Assembly: GCA_021464245.1 (NCBI GenBank)
Contig: JADCRB010000003.1
Location: forward strand, 572,631-636,630
DNA: 64,000 nucleotides
From: Carallia brachiata
Lineage: Eukaryota > Streptophyta > Magnoliopsida > Malpighiales > Rhizophoraceae
Direction: 5' to 3'
Of this stretch, positions 37,936 to 50,900 are shown in pieces; positions within the stretch are counted from its first letter, which is position 1; every line of letters begins with the position of its first letter. The notes below the pieces were generated by a model, which was not told where the DNA came from, ran no database searches, and saw only the letters and a list, made by a program, of their open reading frames with translations. The position numbers were made by a program, and so were the translations under genes.

Positions 37936-39984
37936 ATGTACAGAACGGCGGCGAGGCGGCTATTCGCCGGCGCAAATTTGGGCAGCACCAGCAACGCCCG
38001 TCTCAGATTGCTTACTCCCCAATCCCTCATCACCGGCAGTCCTCGGTTCTGCACTCCAACGAGCCCTCAGTCGTTCTCCGATCAAATCCACCGCCCCGGT
38101 GCAGAAACTGCCTCCTCCGCCTCCGCTCAATCGGATTCAACTGCTTCAGCTACGGCTTCGCCACCATCATCGACGGCCGACGACTCTCGACGCCGCCAGA
38201 GGCAGGGCCCGAGAGTCGAGTACCAGAACGAGCAAGCTCGCCTGCTTCAAGCCTCCCTGCGCCACGTGGTCCGTTTTCTCACCTTTCCTATTAATTAATC
38301 TTCAATTACTGTTATAATAACATTCAAATGTTCAAGATCTCGAGTTATCTAGATCAATGAATTAAAGAAAAAAAAGGGGAAAGAATTGAAAATTTTCATC
38401 TTTGAATCGGGGGTGGAAATTACAGTTAAGGCTGGGATGGAGCGAAGAAGCCATGATTGCAGGTGCAAGGGATGTGGGCGTCTCGCCTTCCCTTGTTGGA
38501 TCGTTTCCTAGAAAAGAAGCCGCACTCGTGGAGGTTTGTCTGTTCTGCTCTCTTTTTTTGTTGTATTTGCTGGTCTGGCAACTGTTCATTTGCGTTCTGA
38601 ATGCTGGGTTTTGGTGAAAATAATTTCTATCATAAAGCTCCGCGTTCTTCGTCTCGCAGATTATAATTTGTTACATACCGTGGAATTAATGTAATGGATG
38701 CTTATCTCTAAAAATTGAGGAAATGTTGTTTCTTGTTTATGGGTGGTTTTGCCCATTATTGTTTGTCCATCGCTTATTTAGTGGAATCTTTATTCTTGTG
38801 TCGTCAAGTTGGTGGCTCGAATGACAGCAAGGACGATGTTAACCACACATTGAGACAGAGAGATGAGAAAGTTTTAACCGAATTATTCAGGATTTACTTA
38901 TGCAAGTGTTTATACTTCCACAGGAATACGTGGTTTTAGCCCCTTTGCTTGTAATTAATTGTGGTTGTTTGGCAGGTGAATACCAGTATCTTACAGTGTG
39001 ATGATGGCTTGTTTCTTATTTTTCTCTTGTTCAGTTTTTAATGGATGAGTGCATACAAAAGCTTATAGATAGAATTGACTCCGGAGAGGACTTGCAAAAC
39101 CTGGCACCGAGTGCGCGTATCTCCAAGCTTCTGAGGATTCGGTTAGAAATGCAAGCTCCCTATGTGTCAAAATGGCCACAGGCACTTAGCATCCAAGTAC
39201 CTGTTTTATCTTTCTTTCTTGTTAAATTTCAGATTCATATCGAGGCTTAGATTTTGATATTTCTGTTGTTACTCTTCATTTATTAGGCATACCCATCAAA
39301 TGCTCCAACAAGTATCAAACAACGGGCAATGCTTGTTGATGAGATTTGGCATGCTGTGGGTGACGAGGGCTCTGATATAGATTGGTATGTGAAGCGCACT
39401 GTCCTTGGTGGAATATACTCAACAACTGAGATCTACATGCTAACTGATAGTTCACCAGGTTTATTTTCTTTCTTTCCTGTGTTTGACTGGCACAGACAAT
39501 TACTCTATTTGATTTTTAATCATTTTATACTCTTTTTAAAAAAATATATATATATCTTTCAATCAATTTATGCAAATTCAACTATTTTCTAAATATGAAG
39601 TGTGGCAAAGGCGGATGAAAGATGGCATCTCTGTCCTTTCTGCACCATTCCGATGGACATTATTGCATAGAAAGCAATGATTGTGATGGATTTGGTCCTG
39701 CCATTTACATTTATGTAGATCTAGTAGCATCATGCCTAATGACCTAATCTTCTGACAGATTTTCGTGATACATGGGCATTCTTGGATGATCGAGTGAAAG
39801 ATGCCTTTGACCTGAAGAAGACTATTCAGGAGGTAATCTCCCACAGCTTCTGTTTGATAGTTATGCAGGAAATTGCAGCCCTAACATGTCGACGTTGTTG
39901 CAGGCGAAATATTTGGCTGAAGCTGTTGGTGCTGGGATGGGGAGCTCTGTGCAAGGATTTGTAAGGAGAGTTTTTCAAGGGTGA
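37936..39984 (+). CDS. COQ9: ubiquinone biosynthesis protein COQ9, mitochondrial
   Basis: COQ9 is a lipid-binding protein that works with the COQ7 hydroxylase in mitochondrial ubiquinone synthesis. Six exons, 37936-38268, 38426-38533, 39035-39196, 39287-39458, 39759-39832 and 39904-39984, sum to 930 bases, 309 residues, with every junction in phase and no break. The N-terminus MYRTAARRLFAGANLGS is arginine-rich and acid-free, as expected of a mitochondrial presequence, followed by a long serine/alanine-rich linker to about residue 90. The COQ9 core is plain: LGWSEEAMIAGARDVGVS, GSFPRKEAALVEFLMDEC, DEIWHAVGDEGSDIDWYVKR, TVLGGIYSTTEIYMLTD and RDTWAFLDDRV. The start lies 982 bases beyond the LHCA6 stop in the same direction, and the spacing suggests separate promoters. 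Confidence 0.94.
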
Positions 39985-41073
39985 ATTTGATCTTCTTGCT
40001 CAAAGAAATTTGAATGCTTTCTTAATTATTGCTTGATTTATGCTGATGACGGATGGAAGGAAGCTTTGAGATACCACCCTTTCGGTGCACTTTTACATGG
40101 TCCATTGCAGAACTGCTTGAATCAAGTTTCTGAGGCTGCAGCTCAGAATGTGCTGCTATTAATATGTCCATTAGCTTATTGGCACACAAGCCAGTGTTTA
40201 ACTAATGGCTGTGTTTCGTAAGAAGTAGACTCAAGTTAAAATGGCTTAAATTTAATAAAAATTCTATTGTTCATATTATTTCAACACCTATTAGAATTTT
40301 GTTTTTTTCCGATTAATGGTTGAATGCATGAAGTATTACATAGATTGCACCCCAGAATGTTGTGATGTCTTACGGAGTGTGGCATGGAAATTGGAGCACC
40401 ATGCGAAGGAGCATTTACGGTTGCATTGTGAGTCAAAACAATTTTAATTTCTTTGTCGGCAATTTCAATCTTAACATCGAGGGCTGACAAGTCACTTTTA
40501 GGTGCGAAACTGCCAATGTAAAATGGCAATTACGCTACAATTGGAAATTGTCCGTGCTTCCTTCTGCGTGGGGTTGACATTTTTAACTAATGGCTGACTG
40601 ATTGCAGTGTGTATCTGTGTCTGTGCGTGCGTGTGTGTGTTATGTGAAATTACTGGCTTATTCGAAAATATTTGTCGACCTTACTTCTTTGGCTGTTGAT
40701 TGCAGTGTGTGTGTGTTTGTTTGTTTGTTAAATCTGGAGAGGGAGCCTGATTTGCATTTCTGCTGGCATGTCCTGCATGCAAGCATTCCTTTTCTATGTT
40801 AATGGCCTATAGTTCTTGTGAATATACAAAGTAAATGCGAATGTTTTATACCGAACGCGCATAGTCATCTTATGTATCTATTAGAAATTCTGGGGTGGTT
40901 ACTTTTCACGGTTAATTTTTCAATCTGTGCTGCCAAATTAAGTGGTTGATGCAGAGTCTGATGGTAGATTCTTTTCAATACATTGCAGCATATGTTCTTT
41001 TTTTTTTTTTTTTATTTCCCCTTCTTTTTGAGTGCTTTAATGAATTCAATAAAAGAAAGAGATAAACAAAGAC
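39985..41073. other. 3' flank of COQ9; no gene
   Basis: This contains the COQ9 3' UTR and GT-rich runs at 40605-40645 and 40703-40730. No coding frame is supported. Confidence 0.5.
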
Positions 41074-41188
41074 CTATGAAGCACGGACACGGACACGGCG
41101 ATACGGACACAGTACGACACGGACACAGCGACACACTAATCTTAAAAATATTAGGACACGGACACGGTTTGGACACGGTTAGATATAT

Positions 41189-41224
<36 letters not shown>

Positions 41225-41730
41225 AAATTAAATTTATAAAATTTGTGTATCATATATATATTTAAACATTTTATAAATTTTATTTACCTAAAAATATATT
41301 TATGTAATTATTATAAGTTTTAGAAATTTTATTCAAAAATATATCGTAAGATTTTTTATTCTTATTGTGAAAGACTAAAATAGAGATATTAAATTTTGTA
41401 ATCAATTTAATTTTTTGTTAAAATTAAAAATAAGTTGAAATTTAAACATTTTAAAGTTATGGACAATTGATAGTATTAATTATAATTTTTAAGAATTTTT
41501 TTTTTATTTGTTAAAAATAATTATAAAAATATTCAGGCGTGTCCGCAGCGTGTCAGACACTTGTGCTTCCCGTGTCCGACACGCGTGTCCGAATTTAAAA
41601 AAAAAAAAATTTTTGGCGGACACTTCTAGTCGTGTCGGACACGTGTCCGCTGCGTGTCGGTCGCGTGTCCGCGTGTCCCGCGTGTCCGACACGTAATACT
41701 TTCATTTTTTGAAGTGTCCGTGCTTCATAG
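41074..41730. mobile_element. Mutator-like MITE built from GGACACG repeats, with target duplication
   Basis: The ends are inverted repeats, CTATGAAGCACGGACAC at 41074-41090 and its complement at 41714-41730. ACAAAGAC flanks both sides (41066-41073 and 41731-41738), a clear 8-bp direct duplication. Inside both ends are many degenerate GGACACG / CGTGTCC units, so the two arms can fold on each other. An (AT)n run is at 41182-41220. There is no coding capacity. It lies between the convergent COQ9 and LAZY genes. Confidence 0.85.
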
Positions 41731-43591
41731 ACAAAGACAATCAGAGAGGGAGAGAGGTTCAAAGGACAAGAAAGAGGCCGAGCACAATGATCTTATCTAG
41801 ATAAGAGAATTAGATGTCATTCCATTTTTACTAGACAAGGACAATCGCAGTAACATATCCACATGGATATCAATCCAAACCCAACACAAGCCACCAGCAC
41901 CACGCTATTAATGGTTCACTCTTTTTTTTTTTCACTCGGTCGTAAAGTCGCCTTTAACATTTCTTCCAATTCTAAACGATGGCTGCAGTGAATTTTCTCG
42001 GTCCTAATTCCGATTCTTTAAGCGACAAGAATTTGAGATTGTACGAAATAATTAAAATTGAAATATGCTCAACTAATATTTCTATCATGCTCCTTAAATA
42101 TGTTGTAATCATAACAACAAATGGGCTACAAGAAACCTCAGCAGTCGAGCTCAACTCTTTATTATACTTCCCAGGTGACAAAATTCAGTCTCTTTTAGTT
42201 TTTTCGTATCAGTGCATTACTAATACAATATTCATTCTCAAGGAGAGAGAGATTCCTCCAATTCTGTATAATAATTTTTTTTTTAATTAAGAGATCTATT
42301 AAATTTTAAATTACATAATAAAATAATTTTTTATATTTTCATATATCTTACACCATCCTTTTATAAAATTAAAACTTAAATCTCTTAGTATAAAAAAATT
42401 AAATTTTATTCACTGAAATATTTTTTAAAAGATTCCCGATAATATACCTTTTTATGTTTTGTGTATGTGTATATAATTTGGGTATTGCATTTTGTACTAG
42501 CATTTCTTAGAAAACTATTTTTTATAGCAAATTTTTGTTTTTTTTTTTTAAGTCTCAAGTTCAACACACCTTTTAATGAAAAAAATAATAATAATTATAC
42601 TAGTAGCCAACCTTTTGCATGACGTCACTTTTTTCGCCGGCCTGGTCGTCGCCGTTGTCGCTTCTGCCTCCTTCTGTCTCCTCTGCCGGGTCGACGTTTT
42701 CTTCTGGATTAGGATGGGATGCATGTTGTTGTACTATTTTGGAATGGGTGCTGCTGTGTGTTGTTTGGTTACTTTTTTATTTTTGTAGTTTAGTTATATG
42801 AGAAATTGTTATAAGATATATTCAGTTAATTTTTGTTGTAAATTCGTTAAAGTGCAATTATGTGTTGTTATATATGTTTTTTTTGATAAATCTAAATCTA
42901 TTAAATAGCTTTAGATACAATTTGATACGTAATTAAATAGATTTTATATTTTATTAATACATGATCTGTTTGATTATATTTGTTATAAGTCAATTAAACT
43001 ATATTGTCTCCTACTTTTTGTATAGGTTTATTTCAATACATTTACGTGGAATTTGTGTACAAAATTACTTAATATCAGTGCAATGATTTTCTAATGTTAA
43101 AAAAAAATGCAATAAACCACCGGTGAAATCCCATTTTCCATGGACATCAAGCTAAGCAACGGCGCAATAAATGAACCTTCATATGTATGTATTCACTTCA
43201 GTTGTGGTCGCACATGGAATGTCCCAGTGTTACGGCGCGGCGTTTCTTGTGAAATACAACTGCCATTTTCGCCTCTGTGATGGGTTCCAGCCATCAGCTC
43301 AGTGCACTACTAGAAGCGCGCGCCAGTTTTGGACCATGGATTTCGTTGCACTACCATCTGTAAAAACTTGTACATATGCGCCAAACGGACCCCGAACTGA
43401 AGAACCGCTTTTCTTTTTATACCTATTAAAATTTACAGAGTTGAGGCTTTAAAACCCCAGTTTCATCAAGAGTTTAGCTCTTGTGCTCAATCAAGCTAAT
43501 TAGAAGTGTCAAGAAATCGTAACATTTTAGATATAGGCAGAGGCATAAGCACATTACCTTGTGACCTTTTCACCATGGTTAAAAAGGCATT
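41731..43591. other. intergenic DNA between COQ9 and LAZY; no gene
   Basis: Several frames of 60-100 codons exist (for example 41979-42290 and 42576-42788, the latter hydrophobic), but none has a recognisable motif or supporting splice sites. The DNA is AT-rich with poly-T runs. Confidence 0.45.
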
Positions 43592-44790
43592 TCATATTTC
43601 CAAAACTATATCTGCCATTAAAAGAAAATGATGACCAATATCAGATTCATGATTGCAAAACTACATGGATATTTGCGTCCCAAATATGAACTTACATTCA
43701 GAATCCGTCTTGACCCATTTGCTTCCATCGTCAGCTTTGTCATTTACATCACCCTTAGCGGCAGAAGCAGTCTTTTGTTTGTCCTCTAAGCATTTTGTTG
43801 TAGACAATGCTGGACTAGGATTCTGAGGATAGATTTTTTTGTAAATAATTGCCCTCAATATCTACCAACAAGCAATGAAAACATGGAAACTAAATAAATA
43901 AATGGGAAAGATATATAATTAAATCAAAATTGCACTTAATTCTGAGGATAGATTTGCTTGTGTAATGACATATGCAATATGAACATCTGATCTACCTTCT
44001 CCAACTTGGACTCCGGGACTACTTGGTCTCTTAAGCTAGGAGTAGGTGTGAATCCAGTTCCGCAAACAAACATTTTCTTCAGAAGAAATGACAAGGAATT
44101 CTGTTAATTGCACCACTAGATTTATCCACCAGCCGTTTGTCTTTCCTGCTACCGACAACTATGTTGGGGCTGTGCTGAAGATGGCAATTTTTATGATCAG
44201 ATTCATCAGTCCACCTGTTCTCTCTCCAATCCTAAATCCGTGTTATCGCAGGTTGACCCAATTCCAACCTGCTTAAGCAATATCATGTCCAGCTCATTCT
44301 GAAGGTTTCCTCTTTCTTCAGGGGTAAGCTTCTGAAGAAGCTCCTGAGAGGAAGGCAGATTTTCATTTTCGAGAAGTTGGGTGTGCTTGGAATCGTTACC
44401 ATTTCCCAATGTTCCGATTGCCAACAATCCATGAGGCCAGTCGCTGAACTCTTCCTGGCAATGTTCTTGCCGCGCATGAGCTAGTGGAGAAACAGAAATA
44501 CAATGATTGCTGATTTATAAGGTTAAAATTCCAACACATTCACAGCATAACATTCCCAGTTGGAAACCCCATTGCCAAAGTTAGAAAAGAAACTTGAAGA
44601 AAAGGCAAAGAAGAACATACTAAAGATATTAGCAGAAATGGGGTTTGGTTGTTTCTTGTTGCCACATCTTCCCTCAGTTTGTTCTGCATCCAATTAATAT
44701 CTGCAATCATCACAAAACATGATTATAGTCACAACATCGAGAATAGTGGCCTCCTGTAATAAGGATATGGGCTTTATCAATTACCTTCAT
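43592..44790 (-). CDS. LAZY: IGT family LAZY/DRO1-like gravitropism protein; several frame breaks
   Basis: LAZY/DRO1 proteins act in gravity sensing and set root and shoot angle, with a conserved C-terminus that recruits RLD proteins. The five-exon IGT structure is visible: 44790-44785 (just ATG AAG), 44700-44621, 44480-43996, 43861-43696 and 43611-43592. Hallmarks are NWMQNKL (exon 2), EEFSDWPHGLLAIGTLGNG (exon 3), NSLSFLLKKMFVC (exon 3), ILRAIIYKKIYPQNPS (exon 4) and SKWVKTDSE|YIVLEI (exons 4-5). Apparent lesions are one base missing at the start of exon 2 (ATATT|AATTGG), one at the exon 2 donor (TTTA|GTATGT, probably once TTTAG|GT), a +1 near 44209, and a -1 near 44098-44104. Restored it would be 252 residues. 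By remembered gene order it corresponds to Arabidopsis LAZY2/LAZY3. It may be a pseudogene. Confidence 0.8.
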
Positions 44791-47700
44791 TGAGCAAACT
44801 TTGAACAACTAAGCCCTTTAGTGAAACTAGAAAGGCAACTAAATGGATTAGATGCAGTATAATTGGCTGAAGGGATTCAAGAGTGTTTTTATACAGGGAT
44901 CCGTATGCCAGTTAGAGTTAAGCTGAATTGAGTTGAGACAAGCTGGTGGGTGCCGATTCCATCGGCACAACTTCCCAAAAGCTTCATTTTTTTCACTAAG
45001 AAATTACCCATTGTGGTCGAGTCACTAAGATCCAAATAATAGGATGAGCAAACTTTGCCAACCATTCAACATTACATCTAATTGCCACTTTTTGTCTTTT
45101 CTTTTCCTTTTTTTTTCCCCTCACATTTCTTCCGCACAATTGCCACAGTGGCTCTCTAATAATTGCTCTCTCTTTCGAAATTTTTCTCTTGAACACATTT
45201 TCATTTTTTAAGTTGAGAAGACTACTATCCATCTTATGTTATATTTGACGCAATATTTTGAAAGGGAAAAGATTGATGACCACAGGATCTTTGACCATAC
45301 ATTGGACAGAATTAGACGTGACATGTGAGGCCTATATAAGAATTTTTTTTAAAAAGATTTTTGAAATTTTCCGCCAAAGCAGGCCTAATTTTGCGGTGAA
45401 GATTATATGATTTTGTAATAAAGATGACAGTGCTTTGCACCCGATTAATGAAAAAATGGTTTTAAACTCTTCGCAATGTGTCTATGTCTATCGCGAATCG
45501 CACCATTCTTACTGTAAGTCATGTATTCTTGCGCAAGAAAATCAAAATTAAAAAAAAAAATTTCTTATTATTTTCTGAAGTTGCACCCCACTCGTATGGC
45601 TGTTCTATGTCCAGCACCACATTACTATGTATTGAAGCTCTCAATGCTAAATCACCTGGTCATGGTCTACTAAACATTTCATTCATTATCTAAAGAATTT
45701 TTAATTCAACTCTTTTTTTTAGTAATTATGTCTCAACGTTATAAGAACTAAACCGGTTATTAAAATAAATAGTTCAGTGGTTTAAAATTTAACTAGCTTA
45801 AATAGAATTGAATTAGTAAAACGGATATTTAATATTAAATATATAAAAAAGAAATATCTATATATATTATATATAAAAATTTATATATAAAATGTAATAT
45901 TATAATATATTTATATGTATTATAATAGTTATATTTGCAATTTTAAAAAAATATGATTTACAAAAGATTAAAAAATTAATAAAATAAATAATTATCTTGA
46001 CCAAAAAAAAGAACAAGGAGATAGAAAATAGTAATTATCTTTTTTTTTAGAGGAGAAAAAATAGTAAATATTAATTTATTAATTACATAGACTATAATAA
46101 TAAGACAAATATGATGGTAAGCACATTATGTGAGAAGTTTGAGAAAATAATAAGTTAAGGTACTTACTAATTTTACTATTTTTTTAAGTAAGTAAAATAA
46201 TTCATGATCCAGTACTATTTAAATAATATTTTTAATTTTTTTATTTAAGTGGATACCACTTATTACGTGGTATAAAATTATGAGTAAATTATATTCACTT
46301 AAAAAAGGAGTTAAAATAGAAATCCACAAAAGTTAAAAGAACAAAAAAATTACAACAAGATTATAAGTTAGTACAGTAATGTGAAAGTTACCTTCATATT
46401 AAAAGTCAATTGTTCAAAACCCAAATCACACATAATATTGTAGAATTTATTTTCAATCTGACTGGTTAAACTGCCTTGTTGACTTGAATTTAACCTGTTT
46501 GGTCTTCTACTAAATTTCAGCTAAACGTAAATCAACATCAGATCAGTCACCCATTTGACGGTTGAATCAATCGGTTCGATCCAAATTTGTCAACACTAAT
46601 ATAACTTACTTATTATTTTACATCACATAATAAATAAAGTATATATATTTGTTTGTGTATTGTTAAAATATAAATAAATTTTATTAAAAAAAAAAATAAC
46701 ATTAACAAGTACCGTCACTCAATGCTAGAATTGGTGCATTGGATGCATGCTGCCGAACATAATTACCAGTTTACTCTTTACAAATGTTGCATCTGGGCCA
46801 CCAACAAAAATATAAAGAGTACAATTATAATTATATATTCCGACAATTTTTTTTTAAGTTTTGTCTTGAGATAAATTGTAATTATTATTTTTAAAATAAA
46901 TATTAATATTTTTAAAATATAAAAATAACAGATATTTTAAAAATATTAATTTTTATTTAAAAAATAATAATTCTAATTTTAACCAAAATAAAATTTAAAA
47001 TACAAACTGTCGAGACATTGATTTTTTTTCAAATATAAATTTGAGTAACCCCTGGTGAGGACTTTCTACAGAAAACAAACCTGAAAAGGGCATGGGTCCC
47101 ATGTGCAGGGGTTGGAAGATAATGGGCCATGTTCCCGTGGGCTTGTTCCTTACTAACCGAACCGCATGGTGGCTGCTAGCGCTACATCTTCGCACCGCCA
47201 CCACCACCGCAGAAACTCAAACTTTTGCGCAGATTCTTGCCCACCAATTCTCCAAAAGCCAAAAAAAAAAAAAAGGGGCACTGTGTCCGACTCACCTCAA
47301 AGTTATTTAATCTGAGCCTACAATATTAAGTACTGACTTAATCTCTTAAGGAACATTTTAATAATTAAAATTTAAATTTTTATTATAAAAATCATGATTT
47401 CTAATTAGAGTGCAAAATTTATAAAAAAAGAAAAATATTTTTATTATATAATTCGTAATTTTATAGGTTTTCTAATGAAAACAAAAAATTAAGTGCCCAA
47501 CTTTTATTGTCTTGTTGCTTGATTTTGTGCAACTAGGCTCTCCAGTTATCTAAGGTCCATAGAGACGAACAACTTGGACCCATTGCTGCATACAATGATA
47601 CGATTCATAAGCCACATTAGTCCCCAAGCTTCAAATTGGAAATGTGCTGCCAATGCAGAATGCTTCTCCAAAACACAAAAATCTGCATTGCTGCATTGAT

Positions 47701-47990
47701 ATGAATCTGAATTTCAAACTGGATGTAGTGCTCCACGAAATTTCTCTAAACTTCAGGCCGATTGTGATGAATTCGCCCTGAAAGCGTAATGTTGTTGAAC
47801 CAATAAATGATCTATACTTAATGCAATAATTAGACTAACGAATAAGAGAGTGTGTGAAAACTCACTATAAGAAATTTGAGATTTAGTTACGCCAATATAT
47901 CTTTTTTCGATGCTAGAGCCTGGTATTCGAAAACCATATGGGGCCTTAACTAATATGATTTGAGTCAAGAATGACTCACTAGGGGGCAAA
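44791..47990. other. upstream of LAZY and repeat-rich intergenic DNA; no gene
   Basis: The first several hundred bases should hold the LAZY promoter. A CCGGTT-type repeat fragment occurs at about 45750-45800 and again at 46430-46600, related to the element at 20397-20902. Bases 47090-47260 are less AT-rich and include a CCACCACCACC run but have no recognisable product. Confidence 0.5.
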
Positions 47991-50900
47991 TTTTCCTAAC
48001 GCCTATTTTTTCCATACATAAGGCTTGAACCCAAGACCTTAAGTTATGCCAATATAATAATGTTTTTAAAAATTGTAATTAGTAGTATGTAGATATAATA
48101 CAAAGGAATCACTGATAATATAAATTTCAATAATTAGTAACAAAATTAGAAATTTTGGCAAGTGCTATTTATTGAAGACAGTAGGCAATGGTGAAAAAGA
48201 AAAACACTGTATCCTGTTATTAAAAATTTTTAATAACAAATTTGTAAGTTTTAACAATTACAATTTACCTATTGTTAAAAGATCCCTTCTGTTAGCAGTG
48301 ACTTTTTAAAGCCCCTATTTGAACAGCTTCCATGTTATAATTTAGCAACTATGCAAACAAGATAGACCCAAAGCGTAATGCAATCAAGTGAAATTTTTTT
48401 TTACTCATTGTGTTGTTTCATGCAACTCCTGTATCTTTATTTTATTTTTTTAGTCAATGCCCAGAGAGAGGGATGGAGGAGGAAGGAGTCGAATCTCTGA
48501 CTCTTTTTTTAGCACTAGGCTTATAGACTAATTGAACTGAATAGCGGATTCAACTCCTGCAGCTGTTGTCCCCGTGTGAACTTACCAATTCGGGGCAAGT
48601 ACATTAGTATTTCCGAATTGCTGCTTGCCACATACAACGCTCTCTTGCAAAGAATTCAACTTTGGCTATTGGAGAAAAAAAGAAAGAAAGAAAAAAATCA
48701 TTCTTCAAAGATCAATTAGTGAAAAAAAAAAAAACAAACAAAATGAATCTATTTGCAACGCCAAAGGTGGTGCCAGAGTCTTGCGTTAAGTCCATCAATT
48801 AAGCAACCTTGGAAAGGCATGGCATCTTCTGGCCGTGTTTGCCATGGATGTACAAGCCCTGCCCCACATCACACCTTCTATTTGTGCGTTCTTGACAATC
48901 TCCAATCTTTAGGCTTGGTTGGTGCCCCATCTAGGCTATATGAAAGACATAAGAGCAATATTTCAGAGATAAATCCATCCAAGTAGTTCTATTGGCTGTG
49001 ACTTGTTACTTGAAATATAAAATATATTTAAAATTTTATTATCAAAATATAAGAAATAATCATAAAATAGTTATAAGAATAAGTCTAATATCTAAAACTT
49101 AATAAAAATTTATTTTTAAAATTAAATTTTGAATATACTTAATATTATTTTATATATGTTTAATATTATCTTAAATTTTGATTAAAACAGTTATACCGCT
49201 TATAAGTACTCTATATCTATATTTTATGTCGTCGTAATTTTTCTTAAATATTCAGACCTAAAATCGGCCGTTACCACTAGAGTAATAACGGGCGTGCACA
49301 TGTTTTCACAAGTCATGAAGTGTACTCTGCGTGATCTCAGTGAATAAAAGTACAACAAAGATAGAGTTTCTAAATCTCTGCAGCCACCAGCTAGATCCGC
49401 GGAGACTTGCAAAGCCTTTGCATTAATTGCACGTGGTGGGCGAGGTAGTTCCTTTCCAAATATGGAATGGCATCGCTAGAGTCACGTGAAGTTGTCCATT
49501 CACATGCACATTTAATCCCATACTCCATACGTACCTTGTAAGTTGTCGAACAAGTTGTGGACTGGGGAGAACTTCTGGGTTCTGGCTCGAGAGAGAGAGA
49601 GAGAAAAAAAAAGAAAATGGACTAAAAAAAGAAAAAAAAAGCATATATTACTTTTTTGGTGTCACCAATGATGATAGATCAATGACAAATCAGCGTATTT
49701 GTATGCTCCAAGTGTTGAATTTGACTCTTCAGGTTTACACTCTCTTTTGACTGAATTATGTTGGGACTCCTCTGAATATAAGTTATGATGCACAGCGTTG
49801 AACCCAAAATCGCCCGCTAGGATTCTAGTAGTAAAGTCATGTTCAACTTCATCATTATTCGGGAGGTGAATCAGCTCCTTTGAAGTTGTTAAACGAGACT
49901 TAAATAAATCTAAATTATTTTGATCTCAGTTTAAGGGTTCAATAAGTGGCACGCTTAATAAAAAAAAAATTTATCCAAAAAAATATTACTTTTTGGGTCC
50001 ACACATTTGGTCCTCTTGTGAATTATAGACACTAAAATTGGTCTCGTCGTTATGCTGTGATGGGGTTTGGTCATTCTCCATTAAATCTCTGATTATCTGA
50101 GCCACTTCATGTGCTGCGTCAAACCCTGTTGGACATACCAAATGCCACATAAAAAAAAAATTAAATAATCTGAATATTAAAAAAAGAAAAAAGTTCAAAT
50201 AATTCTAAAAATCCCAAAAAATGTAAAATATATAATCATGCGTAAATAAATAAATGCCGAGAACATCATCGTTCATTATTTTTCAAAAATTTTTTTTGGA
50301 TAATTCATTTCCATGGCAGTCCATATCAAATAACCGTAAATGTTTCCGGTTCACCCATGCTAGGGACTATAAAATACGACAATATGAAGCATGAGGAGTA
50401 AAAAGCATTTGCAATGCCAGAAAAGCAAGTTACAGTTATATAGACAACAATTTTTTTTTCTTTCTTGTTCTTTTTAGTTATGTCTTCTGATAAGAGAATT
50501 TTTGCAGTCTGCCAACTTATAAATTCTTAAGTCGTATTAGGAGACTAATCTTTTAGGACTCAAACAATAAAGAATTTTTTTTCAAAAAAAAGCTAAAACC
50601 TAGATCTAAATGTGTATTACCCTAAAACATAAAGTGTTGACTTTATATGAAATTCGATATAAAAAAATTTTTTCCTTCGAAATTTTCTTTCCTAAAACTG
50701 TATAAAAAATAATATTTTAAGGAGCATATATACTTTTAGTATGAATTTTTTTTTAAATCAAAATTTTTATTTATTTTTTATTCTTTCGGTGTATCCAGTG
50801 CATCGAAACCTCGGTGCACCTATGATTTTTCAATCTTTTATAGTCCACAAAAATAAACGTAAAGTCATAAGCTTGAACATATTTTTCTTTCAAATTGACA

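Noticed and set aside
38362..38589. 75-codon minus-strand frame
   Set aside because: Antisense to COQ9 exon 2 and its introns.
41508..41696. Arg/Ser/Val-rich frames on both strands
   Set aside because: They are translations of the GGACACG repeat array in the Mutator-like MITE.
42576..42788. Hydrophobic 70-codon frame, possibly a membrane protein
   Set aside because: Two overlapping frames are open, there is no family match, and T-rich DNA readily gives hydrophobic translations.
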